Shown here: positions 52,137 to 61,740 of the stretch, piece after piece | Layout of the letters: each line of letters starts with the position of its first letter | Numbering within the stretch: position 1 is the stretch's first letter | From: Paramoeba atlantica | Lineage: Eukaryota > Discosea | Direction: 5' to 3' | Length of the DNA stretch: 64,000 bases | NCBI GenBank assembly: GCA_977017575.1 | Contig: CDRNVI010000075.1 | Coordinates: 1 to 64,000, forward strand | Translations under genes and position numbers: made by a program | Notes under the pieces: generated by a model | Database searches by the model: none | The model's input: only the letters and a program-made list of their open reading frames with translations | What the model was told of the DNA's origin: nothing

Positions 52137-53399
52137 CTAATTCAGGAGCAGAGGTGGATCCGGGTCATCTTCTGCCATCCGCGCCACCATCATACGAGCC
52201 TGAGCTCGCATTAAAGTGACATTCAAGTCACGGATGAGATTTGCCGTCGCCGTTCCCCTGTCCATCGTCCCTTGGGACGTAGCAGAGCGCCACGCTCCAA
52301 CCTTCTTAAGCACAGCGAGGGCGCTGTCGGACCACGAGCCATAGGAGCCTACGACCATGGCCGCGAAGTCGTGCCCAGCAGTCTCGGCGTCCCGTCGCTG
52401 CACCTGCTTATGGCTTGTGGCATAGCTCTCGGCGAATGATCCCGCCGTCACCCCGTTAGCGTTACGGACGAGGTCCGCGTATTTGGGTTGCTGAACGTGG
52501 GTAACGGCAAAATCAAGCACCAGAGACTTGCCTAAGCCAATGCTGGGCAAAACGACATCAACAGGCCTCGTGGGCGCTCCAGCGGGACCGCGATTGCCAA
52601 GACTTACCTCCCGTTGGGGGGCGAGGTGCGCCTTACTGCAGAAATCGACAAATTGACACGCCAGCGCGTTGTGGCGCGTCATGATGCCATGTCCACACTT
52701 ACAGGACACGGCATGGTCGCCTTTTGGTCCCAACGGTTGCTGACACCTCCCCATAGGACAGGGCCGCGTTCCGGGGTAAATGTCTGCTCCCAACCACCAG
52801 CGGGACAAGGCGCGAAACTCAGTAGGAGTGTAAGAGTATCCTCTCTCCTTGGAGGGAATAACGAATGCCCAACTCGCGGCCCCTCTCCCAGTTTGCGAAA
52901 TCAAACGTGCGCGTGTGTTGAAGTCTGCTGCCTCATATGCTGAAGAAAATTCCCGGTCGCCTATCTCGCGACAAAGGTGTTTCTGTCGCGGGATAATCAG
53001 CTTTTCATTCATCCCGGCATCTAGGCTGTGATCATGGTGTGCATTGAGAGGGTTGGTTGATGCGTTATAATCTTTGTGGATTAGTGCCTCTTGTATTTTG
53101 CCGGTTGTCGAATCCACCAAAGTCTTTCCCGCCTGGCGGTTAACACGCTCCACTGCCTCGGAAAACCATTTCGCCTCGGACGGTGCCCAGTCATCTTGAG
53201 AACCCGCAAAGGCTGCTGAAGAGACATAAGCTGCAGATGAATGTATAACGGAGGATCTTAGGCCAAAACCACCGTGTCTCTTGTCGCGTTGGATTTGTGC
53301 TCGTGCCGGGGCGTCTAGAGGACAGAGTATAAGCTCCGTAGCGCGGAGCACGGCGTTATCAAGCCTCTGACAGAGGTCTACCATGTATTTTGGTGGCGT
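52137..53399 (-). pseudogene. LINE J: 5'-truncated family-A LINE, zinc knuckle and RLE
   Basis: About 420 residues, open: 'MVDLCQRLDNAVLRATELILCPL', 'RHGGFGLRSSVIHSSAAYVSS', 'FSSAYEAADFNTRARLISQTG', 'EFRALSRWWLGADI', 'CPMGRCQQPLGPKGDHAVSC', 'HNALACQFVDFC', 'RPVDVVLPSIG' with 'LVLDFAVTHVQQPKYADLV', then 'RDLNVTLMRAQARMMVARM'. It aligns with the C-terminal third of the 8619-12549 protein; RLE box RPGDV is RPVDV here. Begins right after the poly(A) tail of LINE L. Confidence 0.88.
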
Positions 53400-53623
53400 T
53401 TTTTTTTTTTTTTTTTTTTCAAGTCACTGGCCACATCTCCGTGTGCTAAAGGACAAATTCGGGGCATTGCGAAATCTCAGAAGACGCGACAGAAAACCAA
53501 TTCTTTTCGTAAACTTTTATAGTTTTTTTTTTTCATTCTTATATTATATGTTCTTAGATTCTCAGCGTTAGATTCTCAGCGAATTGAAATCAGTGCACTG
53601 GCGAAGGCGCATTGTTCCGTGCT
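53400..53623 (-). other. LINE L 3' UTR and poly(A)
   Basis: A-run 53421-53400 forms the tail. The UTR holds a repeated GAGAATCTAA and AGTTTACGAAAAGAATTGG (53514-53496), similar to the start of Y3 (27257) and to 60137-60119 in the LINE G tail. Confidence 0.6.
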
Positions 53624-55690
53624 TTAGAAGGCATATTCCCGACTTTTGTCCTCCTTGCGAAGGTATCGACTCAGCTGTGAATATGCTACCGCCCCATTAA
53701 GCTCCTGCAACAATAGCTGAAATTCGGCATAAACGCGTTTGCGCTGCATTCCACAGGCATCTGCGAGAGCATCCATAAGAGCCTTCGTGTTTGAATGCAT
53801 TGCACCCCCTGAGAGGACAGGTATACATTGAAAGCTTTCAGCCATGATCTTCCCGGTCTTGACGTATGTGTCATGTTTTCGTCGACAGGCGTCGCGGAAT
53901 AAATGTGCACACTTTGTGTCAAGGTTTGAGGGTGCCAATTCGTGGATGACTGTTAGATCGTAGTATATCTCGCCGGTTGCCCAATATATAACAATGTCAG
54001 GACCGGACCGATGAAACGACCGCCCACCACACGTTTTCTCGTGAAGTTTTCGGTGATTGGGGTTAACGATCTCGTTACATTGTGTGCAGCGGAAAGTTGA
54101 CAGTGCACGGGGCTCCTTTTCGCACGGAATGCCTGTTTTCATACAGAGTTCGTAAATGAAGTTGACCAGAGTGTTGTGTTTAGTCGTGGCATTGAGACCA
54201 CCGCATTTTGTACAGCCCATGATGTGTGTCAAGATTGAATCGGAGTCAAGAAGAATTCTGCAGCCGGGGCATGTGATGTGTGATGGCAGATCTGGGTGAG
54301 CGATCCCCAATCGGGGCATGACGGCGAGACTGAACAGGTGTGATGGTATGAGTCGCGCGTCAGAGTGCGTCCATCCATTATTGCCTTTGTGTGTTACTTT
54401 TTCGAGTACCTTCGCTATGTTTGATTGCTCGTGGGTCATCTTTTTCCAAATTTTGATGTGCTTTTGAGCCGCCGTCGTGGTTTCGTCTACCGGAGGTATG
54501 TTGCTCTGAAGGTGGTCCGCTGATCCAACATTTCGCTCCCTGATTCCATCTGTCCGAGCTGAATTGTTTATGGGGCGCTCAAGAACAGAGTGGCATGAGG
54601 AGCGGTACGCGGCCTCTCGCGTGGAAGAGCAGTCTGTCAAGCCAAGTCCTCCTTTTTTTGTGGGCATTCGCAGCAACGCGATTTGTTCATCCGAGAGATG
54701 TCCGAACCATGATGTAAGAACGTTTTCTACCTCTTTGTCGAATCGGGTCGCTAGTTCAGCTGAAGCGGTGGGGTTGTGTGCACGGAGGTGGTAGGCCTGT
54801 CTAACGTTTATACATCTGGAAAGCAGATTGCACGATACATTGTTAACCCCCATCAATTTGAGCCGTCGGAAGCTGTCGTTGTGCTTCGTCAGTGACTGTA
54901 TTAGGCGTTCGCTGACCGATTTGTCGTCCCCGATGAAAGCCCCAAGGATTTTTGTTGCTTTTTTTTTGGTGATTACCCCGGCGCTCTCTAATTCTTGTGG
55001 TAATGGTTCTTCTTCCAGTCCGCCAAACCAGACACATTTTTTGGGAGCAACTATTAGATTTTGTTCCTCTAGAAGCGTTTTTAGTCGGGAGAAGGCACTG
55101 GCCAATCGCTCGGGGTTTTTTGACGCAATAGTTACATCATCGACATAAGCGTTGATTGTGATATCAGGGTGCTCTGCAGACAGAGTTTCAAGGATTGGTT
55201 GCAATAGGGCACAGAAATAAACCGATGAAAGTGTGGACCCTTGTCGGACACCATTTGTGCTTGGAATTGTTCCTACATGGTGACCTTGATTTCCGTAGTA
55301 TAGCAACTCAGATGCCGTTGCGTATTCAGCATGGAAAAACCTCTGGAAGGGTTTCAATGTAGCAAGACCATATACGGCTTTCGCCAGGGCTGGTCGCGAT
55401 GGGGAGTTGAAGGCGTTTTTTACATCTACGGATAGGATGCACGAGCCGTCGCGATATAGGGAGTTTAGCCGATGTACAATCTTCTCGCAGCCTGACTTAG
55501 ATAGAACTCCTTGTTGGAGCGGCGCAAATAGCGGTTGCAGGGTGGGTTCAAATCGCTGAACAAGGACCAAGCCAGAAAGTTCCATTCGAACGATCCAAAA
55601 GTGCTTTCCCATCTTTCATATTCTGTTGGGCTGAGTCTCGCGCTGTTTCCTCCGGCGGGAATGGTCGCCGACGTCTGTTGCGATTGGATT
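53624..55690 (-). pseudogene. LINE L: internally deleted family-B LINE inserted in LINE M
   Basis: The 5' part (55690-55590) encodes the basic patch 'NRNRRRRPFPPEETARDS' that precedes RT in relatives, then an abrupt join to 'ELSGLVLVQRFEPTLQPLFA'; RT follows with 'SVDVKNAFNSPSRPA', 'GVRQGSTLSSVYF', 'AYVDDVTIAS', the thumb 'KKGGLGLTDC', spacer, 'CPGCRILL', 'HIMGCTKCGGLNATTKH', 'CTQCNEIV', 'RSGPDIVIYWATGEIYYDL' and 'LQELNGAVAYSQLSRYL'. Open over 640 residues after the join. Closest to LINE Q (25657-26805). Confidence 0.87.
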
Positions 55691-55719
55691 GTTGTCGAAG
55701 TGTAGCTTGTTGTCGAAGT

Positions 55720-56500
55720 GCAATTGTCTCCAGTATTGGCTGAAGAAAGGAGCAGAAGTATAGTGTCGACAACGGCGACCCTTGGCGAACTCCAGCCGAA
55801 CTTTCAACTGTTGAAAACAGTTCCCCGTTCTTTCCGTAAAAGAGGAGTTCAGACGCTGCCCCATATTCGGCAACAAATAGTCGCTGAAAAGGACGAAGGG
55901 CGCTAAAAGCAAAAATTGCTTTTGCAATCTCGTCGCGTGAAGGGCTATTAAAAGCGTTCTTCATATCCAACGAGAGGATAGCACACCCTTCCATATATCG
56001 TCGATTGAGTTCGTGAACAATAGTCTCGCAGCCAGCGCGACTCATCACCCCATGCTGCATCGGCAGGAAAAGCTTTTCAAATTTATGTTCGTTACGCAGA
56101 AGAAGGATTAGTCCAGCCAACTTGAGAAAAATTTCTCCCATTGCCACCGGTCGAACGGCTTGAGCTGTTTTAGGGAGTGCAACTAAGCGTGCTCTCCGCA
56201 GTCTGCGCATTACATCCTTGGACAGCATTCCGTTAATTAAATCGCACATCATGTGGCTTAGACTCGTGCAACAGATCTCATCGTCCAAGAGCAGACGAAT
56301 GATGGCCTCTGTGGTACCGGATGGACCTGGGGCGGCGCCTTTTGCGAGTCTCTTTCCTGCTTCTCGGAGTTCATGGGGCGGGATACATGCTACCTTCGGG
56401 GCGTCGGTGGGAAGCTCAAAAGAAATCGGTAAAGATGGGTGTAGGTTTTGTAATTGAGACAATTTTTCTTCGTCCCCTAATGATGTTTCGGTGATGTCTT
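55720..56500 (-). pseudogene. LINE M RT part
   Basis: 'HELREAGKRLAKGAAPGPSG', 'VRPVAMGEIFLKLAGL', 'MQHGVMSRAGCETIVHEL', 'SLDMKNAFNSPSRDE' (motif A), 'SAGVRQGSPLSTLYF' (motif B), then cut before the DD box by LINE L. No stop within the stretch. Confidence 0.87.
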
Positions 56501-57435
56501 AACAAAAAGATGGTCTTAACAAAAAGATGGTCTTAACGACAACAAAGCATAATGCGCTTGTTAGGTATATATACGAGCTATGCTTGAAAGCTATATGAAC
56601 TATATGCTAGAACTACATTGTAAATGGAAATATTTGTGGTGCATTTGTAGGAATTTGGAGTATGCCAGACGCATACGTTTAAACTTTAATATAATAAAAT
56701 AAAACATCATTTCTTCTTTCAGTTAATGAAAATTCGTAACCAATTCGTAATCTTTACGGATTCTTTACGATTGCAGTGAACCCAGCCACGATGCTCGGGG
56801 TAGATAATCGCGCAGTTGCGCAACTATTGTATATGCATTAAGCTTTTCAATCTCAAGTTGAAAAGCTTCTAGTACTTCAGGGACTTTAAGTTCGGCTTTC
56901 TTTGCTAGACAGGAAAGGAGATTTTTCGTATGGCTGTGTAAGAAACCGCCTTCTGTCATGGAGATGCAGCGAAAAAAGTCTTCATCAATCCCCCCCTTCT
57001 CAACGTATTTCTTCTGCTTTCTCTCAATAGCATTTTGCAGGAGCTGAGCTTCTGTCATTTTTCGATAGCTTGGGCTACCGGTGTGGACAACTGTGAGGTC
57101 GTAAAGTACTTCACCCATATGTGGCCACATAATTCCGAGGTCGGGGCCTGACCTTATTCTTCGTGCGCGGCACGGATGGTTATCAATCGCATCAGCGGAG
57201 ACGTGTGCCTTGCACTTGGTACAATAGAAGGATGAATAAGTGCGAGGTTCTATGACGGACTGGAGGCCTGCTTTTGAGCAAAGTTCGGCTAGAAAGCGCA
57301 CTAGAGATGAGTGTTTTCGTGTAGCGTTCATTCCAGAACACTTTGTACAACCCACAATGTGGTGAAGGATTTCCTCTGATTTTATCTGAGCAGCGCATCC
57401 AGGGCAACTCACTTGATCCGGCAACGAAGGCGGTT
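56501..57435 (-). mobile_element. C3: 5'-truncated family-C LINE in LINE M
   Basis: 935 bp flanked by AAGACATCA on the minus strand (57444-57436 and 56500-56492). It encodes the zinc knuckle 'CPGCAAQ', 'HIVGCTKCSGMNATRKH', 'CTKCKAHV', 'HPCRARRIRSGPDLGIMWPH', 'GEVLYDLTVVH' and the C-terminus 'AYTIVAQLRDYLPRASWL', stop at 56765. The 3' UTR ends not in poly(A) but in two copies of TTAAGACCATCTTTTTG. Confidence 0.88.
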
Positions 57436-57444
57436 TGATGTCTT

Positions 57445-58868
57445 GATCTAACACGCGCGTCGCTTTCTTAATCGCTCCTTCCAAAACCAGTCGTGTCGCT
57501 TTTTTGACTGCTCTCAGATCTTTAGACTTTTGCTCCACTTCACTGTTTCCTGCGTTCGTCTCCTGAGTTTGAATTGGGCGGCGACGACGCTTTTTTCCAA
57601 TGAGATGGCGCACTGTTTCATTGCCGACATGGTTCTGTGCCAGATTTGATTTCGGTGGTCGTAAGAAGAATCTGCGTAATCCCGCATTATGTCACGATAG
57701 ATAGAGACAACACAGGGCACAAACTCTGCACTGACAGTCCGCATGGTTGGCATTGGATCGAAATCCAAGTCTGCTTCCGTATTCCTTTAGCGTCCACATT
57801 GATTCTGCTTTTTGAATCCTTTCGATGTAGCCATTGTATTGAATAAACTCTCACATTAGAATTTGGAGGAATGAACCCACGAAATTGCTCGCCGCATTTG
57901 TACCCTTCTATACCTTCATACTGGAGAGACATCCGTCCGATTCCGGCACGCTTCTTAACCGACTTAACCACACCTTTCGATATATTCAGCTGCGAGGAAT
58001 CGCTGAAGCACCATGCCATCAAGCACGAGTCCCCTTGTTTCGCCATTTTTGATGAATCCCAGACGGTATCCGGTGCCAGTGGAAACTTCTCCGTTGGGTT
58101 TATCGACTTATTCAACTTCTCTATCATCTCGGCCTCCTTGGCAACTTCTATGACAGACTCTGTTTCAGCAGGAAGTTCAAAGTTCGGCATCGTGATATTG
58201 TTTTCGTCAACTACCTCGTGCAGTGTCGTAGACCCGTCAACCCTTCCCGTGCTCAATAGGGTGTCCTCAGGAGTTAAACAGTCGGCGTATGTCTGACATT
58301 CGACATCTGCGTCCTGCGTCGGCTGTTCGGCTGAAGTTTCGTCATTCGTCGCAGTGATCGACTCAGTCGTCGTAGTGACTGGCCAAACGACGCTTGCCTG
58401 AGACTCGGTATTGACGTCCTGCATCCCTAACGTTTGTTCCGCTGAAGATTCTGTATTTATCGTAGTGATCGGGAGGCAATCTAACTTTGATATCGTTCTT
58501 CTTTCTTTTCCTCGAGCGGTTTCTGCAATTTGGCGTTCCCTTGTCTCACGCTCCTCGGCTGTAGGAACACCGTGCAGTGTCAGCAGCCCATTCCACACAG
58601 TCTTTCCGACCACTCCAGCAACCTTACCGAGTGTTTGAAGACGCGAAGATGGTTCAGAGTGGGGAATTTCATTACTTGAGCTTATCGTTGTGTGATTTTC
58701 TTGTTGCTGTTTTCCAATGATCACTTTTATGCGAGGTTTGCGTGAGGGGATTGCCGTGGTCACTGAGTCTTCGCACTGCCTACGTGACGTTTCAGCTGCT
58801 TTCTCTTTTGTTTTCTTTTCTTCCTCTGCGCGTGCGTCCAATTGCTTTTTCAACTCACTGAATGACAT
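57445..58868 (-). pseudogene. LINE M N-terminal region with conserved beta-rich module
   Basis: Starts at the ATG 58868 ('MSFSELKKQLDARAEEEKK', likely coiled coil), then 'KPRIKVIIGK', 'TYADCLTPEDTLLSTGR', 'VWDSSKMAKQGDSCLMAWCF', 'LNISKGVVKSV', 'GFIPPNSNVRVYSIQWL', 'VVSIYRDIMRDYADSSYDH', the basic patch 'KKRRRRPIQ' and 'KATRVLDQDI'. Two frameshifts are seen, near 57770 and near 57610. The role of the module is unknown. Confidence 0.83.
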
Positions 58869-58937
58869 GCGAAAATTTCTTTCTGTATCATCGTTTCCGG
58901 TCGGCGGCGGGATTGGATTTTTTTTTTTTTTTTTTTT

Positions 58938-59400
58938 GAGAAACTATCCAATAATAATAAAAAGAAGCAATTTATGCCCAATTCATTCGCGCGTTCCAAA
59001 TCTTCATTTTTTTTTTTTTTTACTTTCCGCAGGTGTATGACTTAAAAAAAATCGCATTTTCTTATCTATTACCATAAAGTTACATAGTATGACCGGTCTT
59101 TTCAGATAATGAATAATATGATTTTCTCTCATGTGTTGAGCCGGAACCAAAATTACTTTCTCAAGTTTTCATAATTAAGGAACTAACATCTCCAGGAACT
59201 AAACGGAACAACAACGCATGCTCACATGCGTCCGTTTCTTTCTTCCAATATGCAGGAAAAGGAATATGGTTTTTAATATGAGAGAGAAGAAGAGAAGTCT
59301 GATTTAACCAATGCAGGCAATCCCAATGAATAAAAAAAAAAAGGAGAAGTGACACGTAAACTCCTGAAGAAGAGATTGATAATTAATAAAGAATGGTTGA
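58938..59400 (-). other. LINE O 3' UTR, no gene
   Basis: A/T-rich sequence with several homopolymer runs (58919-58936 T, 59011-59023 T, 59333-59341 A), GTATGACCGGTC (59088-59099) as in 14530-14541, and GATAGTTTCTC (58948-58938) just before the tail, the first arm of the family-B hairpin without its partner. Nothing coding seen. Confidence 0.5.
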
Positions 59401-59605
59401 TTAAATCGCCGTATCTTCTCGGCTCTGCGGCACTAGAAATTTGCCAAGTTGCGAGAGAACAACCGATCCGTTGAATTCTTGTAATCGAAGTGTAAAATCT
59501 TGGATCACGTAATCCCGCGCTAATCCACACGCGTCGGCTAAAGCGAGAAGTAGGTTCTTTGTGTTAGCGTGCATAGCTCCTCCTGCAAGCATCGGTATGC
59601 ACTGA
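59401..59605 (-). pseudogene. LINE O: last 65 residues of a family-B LINE
   Basis: 'MLAGGAMHANTKNLLLALAD', 'CGLARDYVIQDFTLRLQEFN', 'SVVLSQLGKFLVP' then stop at 59401. It matches the C-terminal end of family-B proteins ('VLSGGAMH', 'LQELNGSVVFSQL'). Strong 5' truncation at about 59610. Confidence 0.8.
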
Positions 59606-60019
59606 AATTGGATTTGGGGGATCTATCCCGAAAATGAAATCTATATAATTTTATAAGCTGACTCAGCTTTTTTTTTTTTGATGATTCTGATTCGTGGCGT
59701 TTTCTTCGGTTTTGTCGGGGTGGGGGTAGTAGTTGTTCCGATGATTCTTATTTGTGGTATTCTCGTCTTTGTCGGGGTGGGGGGAATGGTCTCGCCAAAT
59801 TTGTCGCCCGAAAAGTCATTGACTACGTGCTTTTTCTCCTTGTTCTTTTTTTTTTTTATAATGAACACCTTTTTTATAAGAACACCTTTTTGATTATTTT
59901 ATTTATAACATTTATTTATAATATTTGGATAAAATGAGCTTACTTGTTTGCTACAAAATAATTTCTTCGTGTTCGCGCGTAGACAAAGAACAGTGACAAA
60001 GAACACTACATATATTTTT
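59606..60019 (-). other. Joined LINE fragments: leader piece and 3' UTR piece
   Basis: Minus 59868-59690 encodes 'KTRIPQIRIIGTTTT' and 'KKTPRIRIIKKKK', like the leader motif 'RPRIRIIGG' of LINE D. It runs into A12 and then AAGCTGAGTCAGCTT with AATTATATAGATTTCATTTT (59668-59625), matching 8415-8458 of the family-B 3' UTR. So a LINE start is joined to a LINE end with the middle missing. 59900-60019 shows nothing recognisable. Confidence 0.6.
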
Positions 60020-60146
60020 TTTGCAAACGCCTAGACGATGCCGTCCAGCGTACCACTGAACACTTCTTTCAACGTATGTAGTGAAGTGTAGCAAAAAATG
60101 TAAAAAAATTCATTCGACCAATTCTCTCCGTAAACTATAAAAAATC

Positions 60147-60541
60147 ATCTGGTATTTTATCTTATGTGCCGTCATCACTGTTTTTTGTGTGTTATCTTGC
60201 GTGCTTTTGGCACGATTTCCGGAGTAACTTCAAAGATTCAGCCTTGCAGACTTCCTACCCAATGTTCTTGGGCCATATATATAAACTTTTAGAACTTGAT
60301 AAAATTGATAACCATTGCAAATACTCAGTTGCACTTTTTTATCTATCTTTATCATCAAAGTCTGTCCTAAGATGTTGCAACGTCTTGAGATTAAAACCAA
60401 AACCTCATCTGGTATTTTATCTTATGTGCCGTCATCACTGTTTTTTTTGTGTGTTATCTTGTGTGCGTTTGGCACGATTTCCGGAGTAACTTCAAAGATT
60501 CAGCATTGCAGACTTCCTACCCAATGTTCTTGGGCCATATA
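60147..60541. repeat. Direct duplication of LINE G 3' end
   Basis: 60147-60282 and 60408-60541 share about 135 bp, from TCTGGTATTTTATCTTATGT to TTCTTGGGCCATATAT, with few differences and a 125-bp unique spacer. Either a local duplication or two truncated insertions of the same LINE. Confidence 0.85.
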
Positions 60542-61740
60542 TTGCCGCAGTTGCGAGAAGATAGTGTATGCGGAGAATTTTTCAATTTCCAATTGGAATG
60601 CTTCTCGAGTGTTTTCTGCGTCTAGGCCTGCCCTATTTGCCAGTGTCTTGAGGAGTTCCTTAGTTTCCTTGTGAAGAAGACCACAATCTGTTACTGGTAT
60701 GCAGCGAAAGTATTCTTGGTCCAATCCTTTTTCCTGCACATATTTCCGTTGCTTACGGTCTACCGCATTTTGGAGGAGGGCAACGCTTGTCTGCCGCTTG
60801 TAGCTCCCACAACAAGTGTGCACCACTGTCACATCATAGAGTATCTCCCCAACATTTGGCCACATTATGGCCAGATCAGGGCCTGAACGAATTCTCCGAG
60901 CACGACAAGGGTGATGTTCTGCAGCTTCAGGTGAAATGGAACATTTGCACTTCGTGCAGAAGAAGGAAGAATGAAGGCGTGGTTCTATAGCGCAGGGTAC
61001 TCCAGCTTTGGCACAAAGATCGGAAAGGTAGCGCACGATGTGGGAGTGCTTTCTCGTACAGTTCATCCCTGCACATCTTGAACACCCAGCTACATGTGGA
61101 ATGATTCCATGTGGTGTTTCCGTGGCGCCGCATCCTGGACAAGTAATTTCATTCGGCGCACCTTGGAGTGCGATACCAAGCCGCATCATGAGTGTATATC
61201 GGAAGAGATACGGATTCACGTAATTATTTGTCGCTGCTAAGTGGAGATTTGCTTCTTTTGATCGCTTCATAATGCCCGCAAATCTGTCCTTTTGCATCAG
61301 TTCTGAAGCCAGTGTTTCATGTTCTAGCTTAATCTGCTTTTAGAAATCAGTACGTGCAGCGTGGCTGGAAATTTTCTTGTGGTTGGCACCTTTCCGCTCT
61401 CCCGTGATATCTACTGGAGCGTTAGTGGGTTTAAGTTGCTCATCAATAGAATTACGGGAAATCGCAAAAAGATAGCGTTGCTTCAATATCGTCGATGTTA
61501 TGCCTAAGCCGCCCATCTTACATGGTAGAGAAGCTAGTCGGAGGGCTTCATCATCTGCATTGCACCATCGTCTCAACACTTTGTGGATTTCTTTATCAAA
61601 TACCTCAGCGAGGGAAAACGTTGCCTCTGGAACGTGCACTCTAAGATGATAATCGTGACGTGGAAGAGTACACCGACGCAGGATTGCTAGCGACAGGTTA
61701 CTTGGCCCCATCACCCGTAGACGACGAAAAAGACATTCAT
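60500..61740 (-). pseudogene. LINE G ORF: thumb, zinc knuckle, RLE
   Basis: 'ECLFRRLRVMGPSNLSLAIL', 'KMGGLGITSTILKQRY', then one in-frame stop TAA (61342-61340) after 'HAARTDF'; the same frame continues 'MQKDRFAGIMKRSKEANLHL', 'NYVNPYLFRYTLMMRLGI' (C2 has nearly the same), 'CPGCGATE', 'HVAGCSRCAGMNCTRKH', 'CTKCKCSI', 'HPCRARRIRSGPDLAIMWPN', 'GEILYDVTVVH' and 'AYTIFSQLRQYM'. A single stop in this stretch. Confidence 0.88.

Larger units (their letters stand above)
55691..58937 (-). mobile_element. LINE M: family-B LINE interrupted by C3 and cut by LINE L
   Basis: 5' part 58868-57436 (leader, conserved module, basic patch), C3 insertion (57435-56501), 3' part 56500-55691 (start of RT). The 5' UTR (58937-58869) follows a poly(A) tail (58936-58919) of LINE O. 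The 3' half was replaced by LINE L at 'LQPILETIA'. Confidence 0.85.
60020..61740 (-). mobile_element. LINE G: family-C LINE, cut by Y8
   Basis: Minus strand: RT thumb to C-terminus (61740-60500) then a 3' UTR with an internal duplication. Its upstream part lies beyond Y8, outside the window. A 135-bp segment is present twice (60147-60282 and 60408-60541), each including the last codons of the ORF, so a second truncated tail seems to follow the first. Confidence 0.8.
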
